Shown here: one piece after another, positions 7,870 through 15,846 of the stretch
Layout of the letters: every line of letters begins with the position of its first letter
How positions within the stretch are numbered: position 1 is the first letter of the stretch
From: Hyphomicrobiales bacterium
GTDB lineage: Bacteria; Pseudomonadota; Alphaproteobacteria; Rhizobiales; JAJFHC01
NCBI GenBank assembly: GCA_021775835.1
Contig: JAJFHC010000214.1
Span: 1 to 22,100, forward strand
Reading direction: 5' to 3'
Length of the DNA: 22,100 nt
Notes under the pieces: model-generated
The model's database searches: none
What the model saw: the letters and a program-made list of their open reading frames with translations, nothing else
What the model was told of the DNA's origin: nothing
Translations under genes and position numbers: made by a program

Positions 7870-10365
7870 ATGCGAAATTTCCCTTGGCGTAGCGGATTTG
7901 AACGCAAGATCCTGACAGCCCGCGCAATCATCTTCTGGGAATGGCTATGGTATGCCCTGCTGCCACTCCTGGTCTTTGTCGGCTGCGTCGGCATGGCGAC
8001 CCTGTTCGGTGTATTCGCTTTGTTTCCCCGGATCATTCATTTTGTCATACTGGCCGCCCTCGCTCTGACATTCCTGTGGACCTTACGTCCATTGCTCTCC
8101 TTGACCCTCCCCACGCGCGAGGATGCGCTGCGCCGGCTGGAGAAGTCATCGGGACTGGCCCATCGTCCTGCATCCTCCTACGAAGACACTCTGGCTCAGA
8201 GTTTCACCGATCGGTCGAGCCGGGCCGTGTGGCAGGCTCACAAGCGTCAGCTTCGCGAGCGGCTGAGCCAGTTGAAGACCGGCTGGCCTCACCCGGGCCT
8301 GCCGGCGCGGGACCCTCTCGGCCTTCGTGCCATCATTGTTCTCGGCCTCGTGGTTGCCTTCACCTGGGCTGGACCCGATACGTCGGACCGGATCAAGGAA
8401 GCCTTGGCACCGGTTCCTTCTGCCCAGAGCGCCTCAAAGACATTCATCGATGCCTGGATCACACCGCCGCAATACACCGGCCGCGCCCCGGTATTTCTGT
8501 CCGGCGCCAACGCAACGCTCGATTCCGAAACCGCGGACCGTCCGGTCGATGTACCGGCCAACAGCGAACTGGTCATACGGGTCACCGGCGCCAAAGAACT
8601 CAAGGCCGTTATCAACGCCGCCGACATTGTCGGACGCCAGGCCGACAAGCCAGTGGCCTTCCAGGAAACCGGCGAACAGATTAAAACCGCCCGTGTCCAC
8701 CTGCTTCAGTCGGGCCAGGCCTTGATCAGCGATGGCGGCAGCGAGTTGGCGGCTTGGCGCTTCAATGTCATCCCCGACCGGACACCGGTCATATCGATTG
8801 ATTCCGACCAGCCCTTGACCAACGAACAGGCTGTCCAGTTCGGGTACAAACTCAACGACGACTATGGCGTCATCTCCGGCAAGGCGGAATTCAAACTGGC
8901 ACCCGCGGAAGACGGAACGGACGACGCTCCTCGTTACGCCCTGCCCGTGACACCGCCTGACTTTGCGCTTGTGCTGCCCAAGTCCCGGGTCAAGACGACA
9001 AACCAGAAAGTCTACCGGGACTTTACGTCTCATCCCTGGGCAGGGCTTGAAGTCAGCCTCGTGCTAAAGGCGACCGATGAAGCCGAGCAGACCGGTGTCA
9101 GCGAGCCGGTTCGGCTGGTTTTGCCTGAGCGCAATTTCCAGAAACCCCTGGCCCGCGCCTTCATTGAGCAACGCAAACGGCTTGTGTCCGAAGAAGGTGC
9201 CGCCGCCAAGGTTGCAACCGCACTCGGTGGATTGATGATTGTTGCCCCGAGCCTGGAATTGAATTCCGTGGTTTATCTGGGCCTGTCCACGGCGCACCAC
9301 CGTCTCAAACGCCATGACGATGTGGCCACCAGCACGGAAATGGTCGATCTGCTGTGGGATCTGGCATTGCGGGTCGAGGACGGCGACTTGTCGCTTGCGG
9401 AACGGGAACTGAGAGCTGCCCAGGAAGCCCTGCGCAAGGCCATTGCCGACAACGCGCCCCAGGAAGAAATCGACCGGTTGGCCAAGGAACTGCGCAAGGC
9501 CCTCAACCGCTTCATGGAAGCCATGGCCGAACAGATGCGCCAGAATGCCGGAAAGAACGGTGGCAAGCCTCAGCAAATGCCCCCTGACGCCCAGACCATC
9601 ACGCCACAGGACCTGGCGAAGATGATGGACATGATCGAGAACCTGTTGAAGAACGGCGCCACAGACGCCGCCCAGGAAATGCTCGCACAGCTCAACGAGA
9701 TCCTGGAGAACATGCAGAAGGGTCAGGCGGTCACTGGCTCCCAGGAGCGCTCGGAACTATCCGAAATGCTCGACAAGCTAGGCGACATGATGGGCAAGCA
9801 ACAGGGGCTGATGGATGAAACCTTCCAGTCCTCACGTGAGAAGTCAGGCCAGCAGCAGGGCCAGGGCCAACAAGGTGGCCAGCGCGACTCCGACCTCGCC
9901 GGCCAACAGGAAACCCTGCGTGAAATGCTGGGCGAGTTCATGAAGCAGTTCCAGAACGGCAACCAGAATGGCCCGTCAGCGCTTGGACGCGCCGGCCAAG
10001 CCATGCGGGACGCCGCCGAAGCCCTCCGCAAGGGACAGAACAAACAGGCCGTCGGCCGCCAGGGCGAAGCCATCGATCAGATGCGCCAGGGTGCCAATGC
10101 CATGGCCCGGGAAATGCTGCAGGGATTTGGTCAGGCCAACCGCAACGGCCAGCGCGGCCGCAAGCGCGGGGCCGGCGATGTCGACCCCCTGGGACGTTCC
10201 ATGCGGACCCATGGTCCAGACCTCGGCACCTCGACCAAGGTGCCTGGCGAAATTGAAGTCCAGCGCGCCCGCGAAATCATGCGCGAACTCCAGCGCAGGC
10301 TGGGCGAAAGGTCACGGCCCGATATCGAGCTGGACTACATCGAGCGGCTGTTGAAGCGGTTTTGA
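7870..10365 (+). CDS. DUF4175 / TIGR02302-family large membrane protein
   Basis: An 831-residue protein of a family found across alphaproteobacteria just after lysA; its function is unknown to me. Two hydrophobic segments sit near the N-terminus (about 27-51 and 54-76) and a third at about 151-167, with a cytosolic-looking loop between the second and third. The long remainder (about 170-831) appears soluble: a beta-rich part containing ITPPQYTGRAP, then a helical part from about 450 with likely coiled coil (ALRVEDGDLSLAERELRAAQEALRKA type heptads, given here only in part), then a Gln/Gly/Asn-rich stretch (about 655-700) and a basic C-terminus. The family resembles the membrane proteins found with MoxR-type ATPases in layout, but no such ATPase is here. 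It has its own promoter-like element and no partner downstream. Confidence 0.88.
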   Translation: MRNFPWRSGFERKILTARAIIFWEWLWYALLPLLVFVGCVGMATLFGVFALFPRIIHFVILAALALTFLWTLRPLLSLTLPTREDALRRLEKSSGLAHRPASSYEDTLAQSFTDRSSRAVWQAHKRQLRERLSQLKTGWPHPGLPARDPLGLRAIIVLGLVVAFTWAGPDTSDRIKEALAPVPSAQSASKTFIDAWITPPQYTGRAPVFLSGANATLDSETADRPVDVPANSELVIRVTGAKELKAVINAADIVGRQADKPVAFQETGEQIKTARVHLLQSGQALISDGGSELAAWRFNVIPDRTPVISIDSDQPLTNEQAVQFGYKLNDDYGVISGKAEFKLAPAEDGTDDAPRYALPVTPPDFALVLPKSRVKTTNQKVYRDFTSHPWAGLEVSLVLKATDEAEQTGVSEPVRLVLPERNFQKPLARAFIEQRKRLVSEEGAAAKVATALGGLMIVAPSLELNSVVYLGLSTAHHRLKRHDDVATSTEMVDLLWDLALRVEDGDLSLAERELRAAQEALRKAIADNAPQEEIDRLAKELRKALNRFMEAMAEQMRQNAGKNGGKPQQMPPDAQTITPQDLAKMMDMIENLLKNGATDAAQEMLAQLNEILENMQKGQAVTGSQERSELSEMLDKLGDMMGKQQGLMDETFQSSREKSGQQQGQGQQGGQRDSDLAGQQETLREMLGEFMKQFQNGNQNGPSALGRAGQAMRDAAEALRKGQNKQAVGRQGEAIDQMRQGANAMAREMLQGFGQANRNGQRGRKRGAGDVDPLGRSMRTHGPDLGTSTKVPGEIEVQRAREIMRELQRRLGERSRPDIELDYIERLLKRF

Positions 10366-10825
10366 AAAATTCCTGGAAGACCCTGGTCAAATATGGCTCA
10401 TTCCGGGCACATTGGGAATTTCCCTCCCAGGTCTTACCTTTCCTGATTGAACGTTCATCTCATGCATTCTGGGCTGGGCCTACTGTCCGTCAGGTCCCCA
10501 CATCCGAACGTGAGACGCATGGCGTAAGCCGCGCGTGCAGTGGTGATCGTGACGCTCAGGGGCCGGCAGCTTAACAGCCGCAATGCTTCGCGTATCATGC
10601 ATTTTGGTAATATCAGGGGTCATTAGTGTCCGTACAGGCATCCTCATCGTATTTTAGGAAGTTGCAGGGTCATGTGACTTGTCAAATCGCAGAAGTTAAA
10701 AAACCCTTCTACTCGACTTCATTGCGATCAGTGATCTCATAAAATGGAGAATTATGATCGAAAATAATTTTATTCATGCCACAACAGCGTCGAATAAAAA
10801 TTTCCCACAACGAATACAAGACTCG
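10366..10825 (+). other. Gene-free stretch turning AT-rich
   Basis: No convincing gene was found here on either strand. The first 300 bases are of ordinary composition, and a 70-codon frame in them resembles no protein I know. From about 10670 the sequence becomes AT-rich with several A/T runs, leading into the promoter of the low-GC gene downstream. A 41-codon frame at 10754-10879 overlaps that promoter and is doubtful. No clear terminator for the DUF4175 gene was recognised. Confidence 0.6.
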
Positions 10826-10839
10826 TTGATTTACATCAA
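10826..10839 (+). promoter_or_regulatory. FNR/FixK-type binding site
   Basis: TTGAT-TTAC-ATCAA is a perfect TTGAT-N4-ATCAA palindrome, the consensus for FNR, FnrL, FixK and Anr regulators. Its centre (10832.5) lies 41.5 bases before a start of transcription at 10874, the start predicted from the TATACA hexamer at 10862-10867. That is the classical class II activation position. Confidence 0.7.
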
Positions 10840-10861
10840 TGAATTAGATGAAATTTGCGCA

Positions 10862-10867
10862 TATACA
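10862..10867 (+). promoter_or_regulatory. -10 element of the FNR-type promoter
   Basis: TATACA sits at -12 to -7 if transcription starts at 10874. There is no good -35, as expected when FNR replaces it at -41.5. The resulting leader is 34 bases and includes the TAGGAG ribosome site. Confidence 0.55.
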
Positions 10868-10894
10868 TCGCGATGGTGAGGGTGGCAATTTTCG

Positions 10895-10900
10895 TAGGAG
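10895..10900 (+). promoter_or_regulatory. Ribosome binding site deciding the start of the exported orphan gene
   Basis: TAGGAG lies seven bases before the ATG at 10908. The in-frame ATG at 10848 lies upstream of the predicted transcription start, so 10908 is preferred. Confidence 0.7.
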
Positions 10901-10907
10901 TGAGGTC

Positions 10908-11747
10908 ATGCGAATATTTTCAGCAATTTTCACTGCAGTGACCATGTTGACAATTCTTGGCGCAAACACGGAGATCGCTTCTTCCGGCGCCAAGGTCAAG
11001 GCCAAAGCACCCGGGGTGTCGATTAGCGAGGCCACGCCAGCCAGTCAGGATCGCCATATAAAGGCTACGTATCTCAGTGCTAAGAAATTATCAGCCCTGA
11101 AGAAGCCCCCCGCATCAGGTATATATCTTGTCAATCTCCGCTATGTCCCAGACGGTGTGGAGGATGCTCTCGCCAAATTGGGGATGATTTATCGGGCAGG
11201 CAAGGTGAAGGACACAAAAGGGCGCGACCTCATTGTTCTAATCGGTGGCAGTGCCATTAATATTCAGACCAAGAAATCAGAAGGAGAAAATGGGTCCAAT
11301 CCCGCCTTCGCGGCGGGTACATGGCGTGATTTTCTCCACGAAAGTCTGATCAACCAAGCGCACGCAACGGATACCGGTCCGGTCCGGTGCGTTCAGTTTT
11401 TCTTGATAATAGGCGGACTGCGGTCAAGTGACGGTGCTCTTTTCAGTACGGTCAGTGGACATGCGTCCACAAATGTCTATAGCACCGTGTGCGAGGCTTC
11501 GCGAAGGGCTCCCACAGAGGCCGATCACATCGAAACCGGAATTCGTTTCATCTGCTCGGGAGGCGGACGCGACACCTGCTCCAATTGTGGATCTACTCAC
11601 GTTACGTATGTAAACCTTCCCGTTTGCACCAGACCGATGGCTGCCAGTTTTTTCGGAGGGTCCGGTTCGCCGGAAGTCAACCGTAGCTGGTATAATGTCC
11701 GAATCGGCGACCTCGAGATTGAGTTCGAAGGTATGTCTCAGCCCTAG
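10908..11747 (+). CDS. Exported six-cysteine protein of unknown family
   Basis: I do not recognise this protein. With the ATG at 10908 it is 279 residues. The start MRIFSAIFTAVTMLTILGA is a plausible signal peptide (basic n-region, hydrophobic core), with cleavage probably around 20-27. The mature chain begins with a basic KVKAKAPG stretch. A mixed alpha/beta-looking middle contains GIYLVNLRYVPDGVEDALAK and RDLIVLIGG. The second half holds all six cysteines: C161, C195, C216, C224, C227 and C240. C216, C224 and C227 lie in a Gly-rich CSGGGRDTCSNC segment. In an exported protein they may form three disulfides; a metal site is the alternative. Base composition and codon use are more AT-rich than in the neighbours, which hints at acquired DNA. 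It stands alone behind an FNR-type promoter, between two conserved blocks. Confidence 0.72.
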   Translation: MRIFSAIFTAVTMLTILGANTEIASSGAKVKAKAPGVSISEATPASQDRHIKATYLSAKKLSALKKPPASGIYLVNLRYVPDGVEDALAKLGMIYRAGKVKDTKGRDLIVLIGGSAINIQTKKSEGENGSNPAFAAGTWRDFLHESLINQAHATDTGPVRCVQFFLIIGGLRSSDGALFSTVSGHASTNVYSTVCEASRRAPTEADHIETGIRFICSGGGRDTCSNCGSTHVTYVNLPVCTRPMAASFFGGSGSPEVNRSWYNVRIGDLEIEFEGMSQP

Positions 11748-11995
11748 CACTTGATTAAGGCACCACGAAATCTATCGCAGTTTCAACGTCGGCGTATTAT
11801 CCAGACCCGGTCGGAAATCACCCTATGTATTGGCGATAACAGGCGGAAATCGAGCCTCACAATATAGGTAGCCGACTACTGCGGGCGCACAGATTATGAG
11901 ATAGAATGCAATGGCGCTCATGATTCGATCCCGTCTACCTGAGTTTTGAGCAAACGTTTTTAGACCGACTTACGCCGGCGCTGGTCTCTATCGGC

Positions 11996-12547
11996 TCAAT
12001 CCGTCGTCACATAACCCACGAACGGCAGTTCCCGAAACGTGTGTGCCATGTCCATACCGTATCCAACCACGAACAGGTCCGGGCATTCGAAGCCCATATA
12101 GTCGGCATCGATGCTCGACGCCCGCTTGCCGGGTTTGTCGAGCAGGACGCAGGTCTTGACCACCCTGGCGCCGCGTGCGGCCATGAGATCCTTGGCATAG
12201 GCCAGGGTCCGCCCGGATTCCAGAATATCATCGATCAGTAACACGGAGCGGTCGCGCACATCGCTCTCGATATCACGTAACACCGTCACATGACCGCTCG
12301 AGACCGTGGCATCCCTGTAGCTGGACAATGTGATGAACTCGACCTCCGGTGACATTCCGGCGCCATGCAGGGCGCGCAGGAGGTCGGCTGTAAAGACAAA
12401 GCTGCCCTTCAGCACCGCCACCACCAGAAGCCGATCGAGACCCGCCTTGGCGATCTCGTGGGCAAGTTCCGTTACCCGATTGTCGATTGTCTTTGCATCG
12501 AACAGGACGCTGATTTTCGGCGCCGCCTGGCTGTCAGATTCCGTCAA
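11996..12547 (-). CDS. hpt: Hypoxanthine phosphoribosyltransferase
   Basis: This purine-salvage enzyme joins hypoxanthine (and often guanine) to PRPP to make IMP or GMP in the cytosol. It is 183 residues, normal for the bacterial form. The PRPP-binding motif VLLIDDILESGRTL is at about 102-115. The pyrophosphate loop LKGS is at 47-50, the flexible-loop region SSYRD near 75-79, and the base-binding segment KPGKRASS...FVVGYGMD follows. The start codon is TTG at 12547; no nearby in-frame ATG exists and an AGGAG ribosome site lies exactly seven bases upstream. The TTG overlaps the TGA of the upstream zinc-ribbon gene (TTGA), so it is translated as the second gene of a coupled pair. Confidence 0.94.
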   Translation of the reverse strand: MTESDSQAAPKISVLFDAKTIDNRVTELAHEIAKAGLDRLLVVAVLKGSFVFTADLLRALHGAGMSPEVEFITLSSYRDATVSSGHVTVLRDIESDVRDRSVLLIDDILESGRTLAYAKDLMAARGARVVKTCVLLDKPGKRASSIDADYMGFECPDLFVVGYGMDMAHTFRELPFVGYVTTD

Positions 12548-13269
12548 AACGTCACTCCTGATTCCGATCGCCGGGCAAACCGAACCTGAATGTCATTGGC
12601 GTCTGTGGGTGGCGAGGCAAGCCGGGCAACGAACGGCGCCGATTGATCGGGCCCCAGGGGTTCTTTTTGCACCTGCATGCTCCAGTGATAAAGTTCCTGC
12701 CGGGTCTGATCGCGCAGTCCAAACCGGATTTTGGGAACTATTTTTGGTTCACCGGATATATTCACGATCTCGCCCTTGATGGCAAGCACCGGGAGTCCGT
12801 TTTCATATTGGCGCTCATAGACCACCTTGCGAAACACCATGCCGCGGACATTGACGTCTAGCCCCACGGTTTCATAAAGCGTTGCTAGGGTCGGAACTGT
12901 GCGCACGATCGGGTGCCTGAAGACGACGGCAGCGGCCAGGACGACGCTGGCAGCGACGGAAAGATAGGCCCATCCCACGAGCGTGCCGCGCCGCAGGGCT
13001 GCCTGGGTACGCAGGCGATCGGCCGTCTGGCGTGACGCTCTCAGGAGACGTGCGGCTTCGGATTCGATGTCACGGGGTCTTGTATCAGTGACCGCAGTTT
13101 TCTCTTGATCCGGGCCGTCGTTGCTGACATCGATAAGGTCGGTCTCACCCAGAGGGCCTTGCGACCAAGTATGGCTGCATTGGGTACACCGGACCTTACG
13201 GCCGTCGGGTTCAAAACTCTCCGGCTTGACGGTATAGCGTGTTGCACACTGTGGACAGACTATTATCAT
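12544..13269 (-). CDS. MJ0042-type zinc-ribbon membrane protein
   Basis: A 241-residue protein with three parts. An N-terminal zinc ribbon has two CxxC pairs (C5/C8 and C28/C31) in CPQCATRYTV...KVRCTQCSHTW, the MJ0042 pattern. A polar, charged linker follows (about 40-95). One transmembrane helix is at about 97-117, and the C-terminal domain (about 125-241) would face the periplasm and looks like the DUF3426-type beta domain, with KGEIVNISGEP near its middle. Its function is not established; it is commonly found next to ftsE/ftsX in this bacterial group, as here, so an envelope or division role is a guess. It is divergent from ftsE across 166 bases that hold paired CtrA-type boxes. The ribosome site is weak. 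Its end overlaps hpt by four bases. Confidence 0.85.
   Translation of the reverse strand: MIIVCPQCATRYTVKPESFEPDGRKVRCTQCSHTWSQGPLGETDLIDVSNDGPDQEKTAVTDTRPRDIESEAARLLRASRQTADRLRTQAALRRGTLVGWAYLSVAASVVLAAAVVFRHPIVRTVPTLATLYETVGLDVNVRGMVFRKVVYERQYENGLPVLAIKGEIVNISGEPKIVPKIRFGLRDQTRQELYHWSMQVQKEPLGPDQSAPFVARLASPPTDANDIQVRFARRSESGVTF
12555..12559 (-). promoter_or_regulatory. Ribosome binding site supporting the TTG start of hpt
   Basis: AGGAG on the minus strand is seven bases before the TTG at 12547. It lies inside the last codons of the zinc-ribbon gene. Confidence 0.7.
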
Positions 13270-13346
13270 TACGGCGCACGCACTTGATGGATGATATTGA
13301 TCTCACTCCTGAACGGAAGAAATCTGGTTTCACCCTTCCCCTTTGT

Positions 13347-13361
13347 TTAACGCTTCCTTAC
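13347..13361. promoter_or_regulatory. CtrA-like box, near match
   Basis: TTAA-N7-TTAC departs from the CtrA consensus TTAA-N7-TTAA by one base. It lies 75 bases before ftsE and 78 bases before the zinc-ribbon gene, close to a full match at 13378. Confidence 0.4.
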
Positions 13362-13377
13362 ATAAAACCATGCACAG

Positions 13378-13392
13378 TTAAGGCGCAGTTAA
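13378..13392. promoter_or_regulatory. CtrA-type box, full match
   Basis: TTAA-GGCGCAG-TTAA matches TTAA-N7-TTAA exactly. Read on the minus strand it also has the trailing C of the full TTAA-N7-TTAAC consensus. It sits 44 bases before the ftsE start, in the shared region with the divergent zinc-ribbon gene. The assignment is by motif only. Confidence 0.55.
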
Positions 13393-13435
13393 ATCCGAAG
13401 GTTTAAACGGCAGGCACGGATACAGGGAACGCACC

Positions 13436-14095
13436 GTGATTCACTTTGAAAATGTTGGCCTTCGATACGGTATGGGCCCGGAAGTCCTGCGCGATGTGAG
13501 CTTTCATCTGGAGCCTGGTTCGTTCCACTTTCTGACCGGACCTTCGGGTGCCGGCAAAACCTCTCTGCTGCGCCTGCTGTTCCTGGCTCTGCGCCCCACA
13601 CGGGGGCTGATTTCTCTTTTCGGCAGCGATGTCGCAACCCTTGGCCGCTCCCAGCTTCCAGCCGTACGCCGCCGAATTGGGGTGGTTTTCCAGGAGTTTC
13701 GCCTGCTCGACCACCTGACGACGTTCGAGAACATAGCATTGCCGTTGCGCGTCCGCGGCAATGATCCCGTGAACTACAGCAGCGATGTGCTCGAACTGCT
13801 CGACTGGGTCGGCCTGGGCGAACGGATCAATGCCTATCCGCCGGTTCTGTCCGGCGGAGAAAAGCAGCGTGCCGCCATCGCCCGGGCGGTCATAGGGCGT
13901 CCGCAACTGCTGCTCGCGGACGAACCTACCGGTAACGTCGATCCCTACCTGGCAAAACGGCTGCTGCGCCTCTTTGTTGAGCTCAACAAGCTCGGCACGA
14001 CCGTGCTCATCGCAACCCATGACCTTTCTCTCATGGAACAGTTTCGTGCCCCACGCCTGGTGCTGCAAAAGGGCGAGCTTCATATCGTTCAATGA
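13436..14095 (+). CDS. ftsE: Cell division ATP-binding protein FtsE
   Basis: This is the ATPase of the FtsEX complex, which sits at the inner membrane at the division site and drives peptidoglycan hydrolase activation. It is 219 residues, as usual. ABC motifs are complete: Walker A GPSGAGKT (35-42), Q-loop Q86, signature LSGGEKQR (138-145), Walker B LLLADE (158-163), and the switch histidine H195 in ATHD. The start is GTG, with AGGGA seven bases upstream. The gene overlaps ftsX by four bases (ATGA), so the two are coupled. Paired CtrA-type boxes upstream suggest cell-cycle control. Confidence 0.95.
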   Translation: MIHFENVGLRYGMGPEVLRDVSFHLEPGSFHFLTGPSGAGKTSLLRLLFLALRPTRGLISLFGSDVATLGRSQLPAVRRRIGVVFQEFRLLDHLTTFENIALPLRVRGNDPVNYSSDVLELLDWVGLGERINAYPPVLSGGEKQRAAIARAVIGRPQLLLADEPTGNVDPYLAKRLLRLFVELNKLGTTVLIATHDLSLMEQFRAPRLVLQKGELHIVQ

Positions 14096-15066
14096 CCAAT
14101 CTGCCCGACCACATTCCTGAAAACGACCCCGGGCCGCCGCCGTCTTCGCTTGTCCTGAGCCTGAGCACGCACCTTTCGCGCATCATGCCACAGTCGACCA
14201 CTGCGAGCCGGACCCTGATCATGGTCATGGCCGTTATGTGTTATCTGGCATGTCTGGCCCTAGGCACGGTCATTGCGATCAACCGGGCGGTCAACACCTG
14301 GACATCCGATATCGCGAGCCAGGTCACAGTCCAGATCAAACCCGTCGACGGGCGCAAGATGGACACCGAAATCCGGCGGGCCTTGAGCATTCTCAGGGCC
14401 ACGAACGGCGTCACCGACGCGGTCGCCCTGAGCGACGAGGACACTGCGCGCCTGCTCGAACCGTGGCTGGGAAAGACCGAAATCCTGTCGGAACTGCCGG
14501 TTCCCCGCATGATCGCGGTCGGCATCGTTACAGGATCTCCCCCCGATATGGCAGCACTGGCAAAACGGCTTGAGGACAAGGTTCCCGGTGCCACGCTCGA
14601 CACCCACCGACAATGGCAGTCCCATCTGGTGAGAACCGCCGATACCCTGAAACTGGCAGGTCTCGGTGTCCTGTTCCTTATTTCCGTCACAACCGTCGCC
14701 ATCGTGATCTTTGCTACCCGTTCGGCCCTGGCCGGTAACCGCGAGGTTGTCGAGGTCCTGCATCTGGTCGGCGCCCACGACAATTTCATAGCCATCCAGG
14801 TCCAGTGGCATTTTCTGACACTGGGCCTGAAAGCCGGCATTATTGGCGGCATCGCTGGGATTGCCACGTTCCTGGCGCTCAGCCTGCTTGTCGGCGGACA
14901 GTTCGCCGGCGGATTCCCTCAGGGCGTCAATGCCCTCGTCTCCGGGCCATTCGGTCTTTCGGTCGGCAGCTACTTCCTGTTCCTCACCGTACCGGCCTTT
15001 GCCACATTGATCAGTGTTTTGACCGCAAGAATGGCGGTTTTGCGTATACTGTCCAACGTTCTGTAA
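14092..15066 (+). CDS. ftsX: Cell division membrane protein FtsX
   Basis: This is the membrane half of FtsEX. It is 324 residues. A proline-rich cytosolic N-terminus (about 1-40) is followed by a first transmembrane segment (about 41-64), a periplasmic domain (about 65-185) that in the family contacts hydrolase activators, and three more membrane segments (about 186-207, 235-262 and 285-310). This one-plus-three topology is the FtsX pattern. The start ATG overlaps the end of ftsE. The acyltransferase gene begins 20 bases after the stop, so the three genes likely form one operon. Confidence 0.93.
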   Translation: MTNLPDHIPENDPGPPPSSLVLSLSTHLSRIMPQSTTASRTLIMVMAVMCYLACLALGTVIAINRAVNTWTSDIASQVTVQIKPVDGRKMDTEIRRALSILRATNGVTDAVALSDEDTARLLEPWLGKTEILSELPVPRMIAVGIVTGSPPDMAALAKRLEDKVPGATLDTHRQWQSHLVRTADTLKLAGLGVLFLISVTTVAIVIFATRSALAGNREVVEVLHLVGAHDNFIAIQVQWHFLTLGLKAGIIGGIAGIATFLALSLLVGGQFAGGFPQGVNALVSGPFGLSVGSYFLFLTVPAFATLISVLTARMAVLRILSNVL

Positions 15067-15086
15067 TTTATTGAGTTGGAATCGGC

Positions 15087-15803
15087 GTGTTACTGGTGCG
15101 TTCCCTGGCCTTCAACGCGGCCTTTTACCTCAATCTCATCATCCAGATGATCATCTTTCTGCCCATGTTTCTGGTGCCGCGCAAACGCGGAATGTGGATT
15201 GTGGCCGGCTGGGCAAGGTCTTCGATCTGGCTGCACAAGGTCCTGGTCGGTGCCCAAATGAGAACAATCGGCCTGGAGAACATTCCTCAGGGCAGCGCGG
15301 TCATCGCATCAAAGCACCAGTCGTTCTGGGAGTGTTTTGCCCTGATACCTTACCTGCATGATCCAGCCTTTATCCTGAAGCGCGAACTCAGCTGGATTCC
15401 GTTCTTCGGCTGGTACACGCTCAAATACAAGATGATCCGGATCCGGCGCGGCAGCGGTGGCCAGGGTGTTCGCTCCCTGATCGAAGAAGTCCGCAAGGCA
15501 GTAGCGGAGAGCGAACGACACATCATCATCTTTCCCGAAGGCACCCGCAGGCAGCCAGGAGCGCCGCCGCAATATCGCGCCGGCGTAACAGCACTTTATA
15601 CCGAAACAGACCTGCCTTGCGTGCCGGTTGCCCTGAATTCCGGGCACTTCTGGCCCCGGCGAAAGTTTCTGCGCTATCCTGGCACCATCTCCGTCGAATT
15701 CCTGCCCGTAATCGAACAGGGTCTTTCCGCAGACGAATTCAAGAAGGTTCTGGAAGATCGGATCGAAACGGCAACAGCCCGCCTTCTGAAGGACGCGGGC
15801 TAA
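15087..15803 (+). CDS. plsC: 1-acyl-sn-glycerol-3-phosphate acyltransferase (PlsC-like)
   Basis: This enzyme adds the second acyl chain to lysophosphatidic acid, making phosphatidic acid for membrane lipids. It is 238 residues. An N-terminal hydrophobic segment (about 9-30) anchors it to the inner membrane. The acyltransferase block I is KHQSFWE, so the usual HX4D reads HX4E (H77, E82), a variant I recall in other alphaproteobacterial homologues. Block III FPEGTRR is at 149-155 and block IV with VPVALNSG follows. The start is GTG with only a weak ribosome site, 20 bases after ftsX. An ornithine-lipid or other lyso-lipid acyltransferase role cannot be excluded. Confidence 0.88.
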   Translation: MLLVRSLAFNAAFYLNLIIQMIIFLPMFLVPRKRGMWIVAGWARSSIWLHKVLVGAQMRTIGLENIPQGSAVIASKHQSFWECFALIPYLHDPAFILKRELSWIPFFGWYTLKYKMIRIRRGSGGQGVRSLIEEVRKAVAESERHIIIFPEGTRRQPGAPPQYRAGVTALYTETDLPCVPVALNSGHFWPRRKFLRYPGTISVEFLPVIEQGLSADEFKKVLEDRIETATARLLKDAG

Positions 15804-15846
15804 CGGTGCATTAATGTTTTTATGAGTACATAACAGGAACATTGTT

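Noticed and set aside
10362..10574. 70-codon frame after the DUF4175 gene
   Set aside because: No ribosome site, overlaps the end of the previous gene and resembles no protein.
10754..10879. 41-codon low-GC frame with GGAGA just upstream
   Set aside because: The ribosome site is only about four bases from the ATG, and the frame runs across the FNR box and -10 of the next gene, so it would not be on that transcript. No motif seen.
13401..13408. Perfect 8-base palindrome GTTTAAAC before ftsE
   Set aside because: Short, no spacing relation to a promoter and not a known operator; treated as chance.
15800..15814. CTAA-N7-TTAA, near match to a CtrA box before nrdJ
   Set aside because: One mismatch in eight positions, and its first half is the plsC stop codon; too likely by chance.
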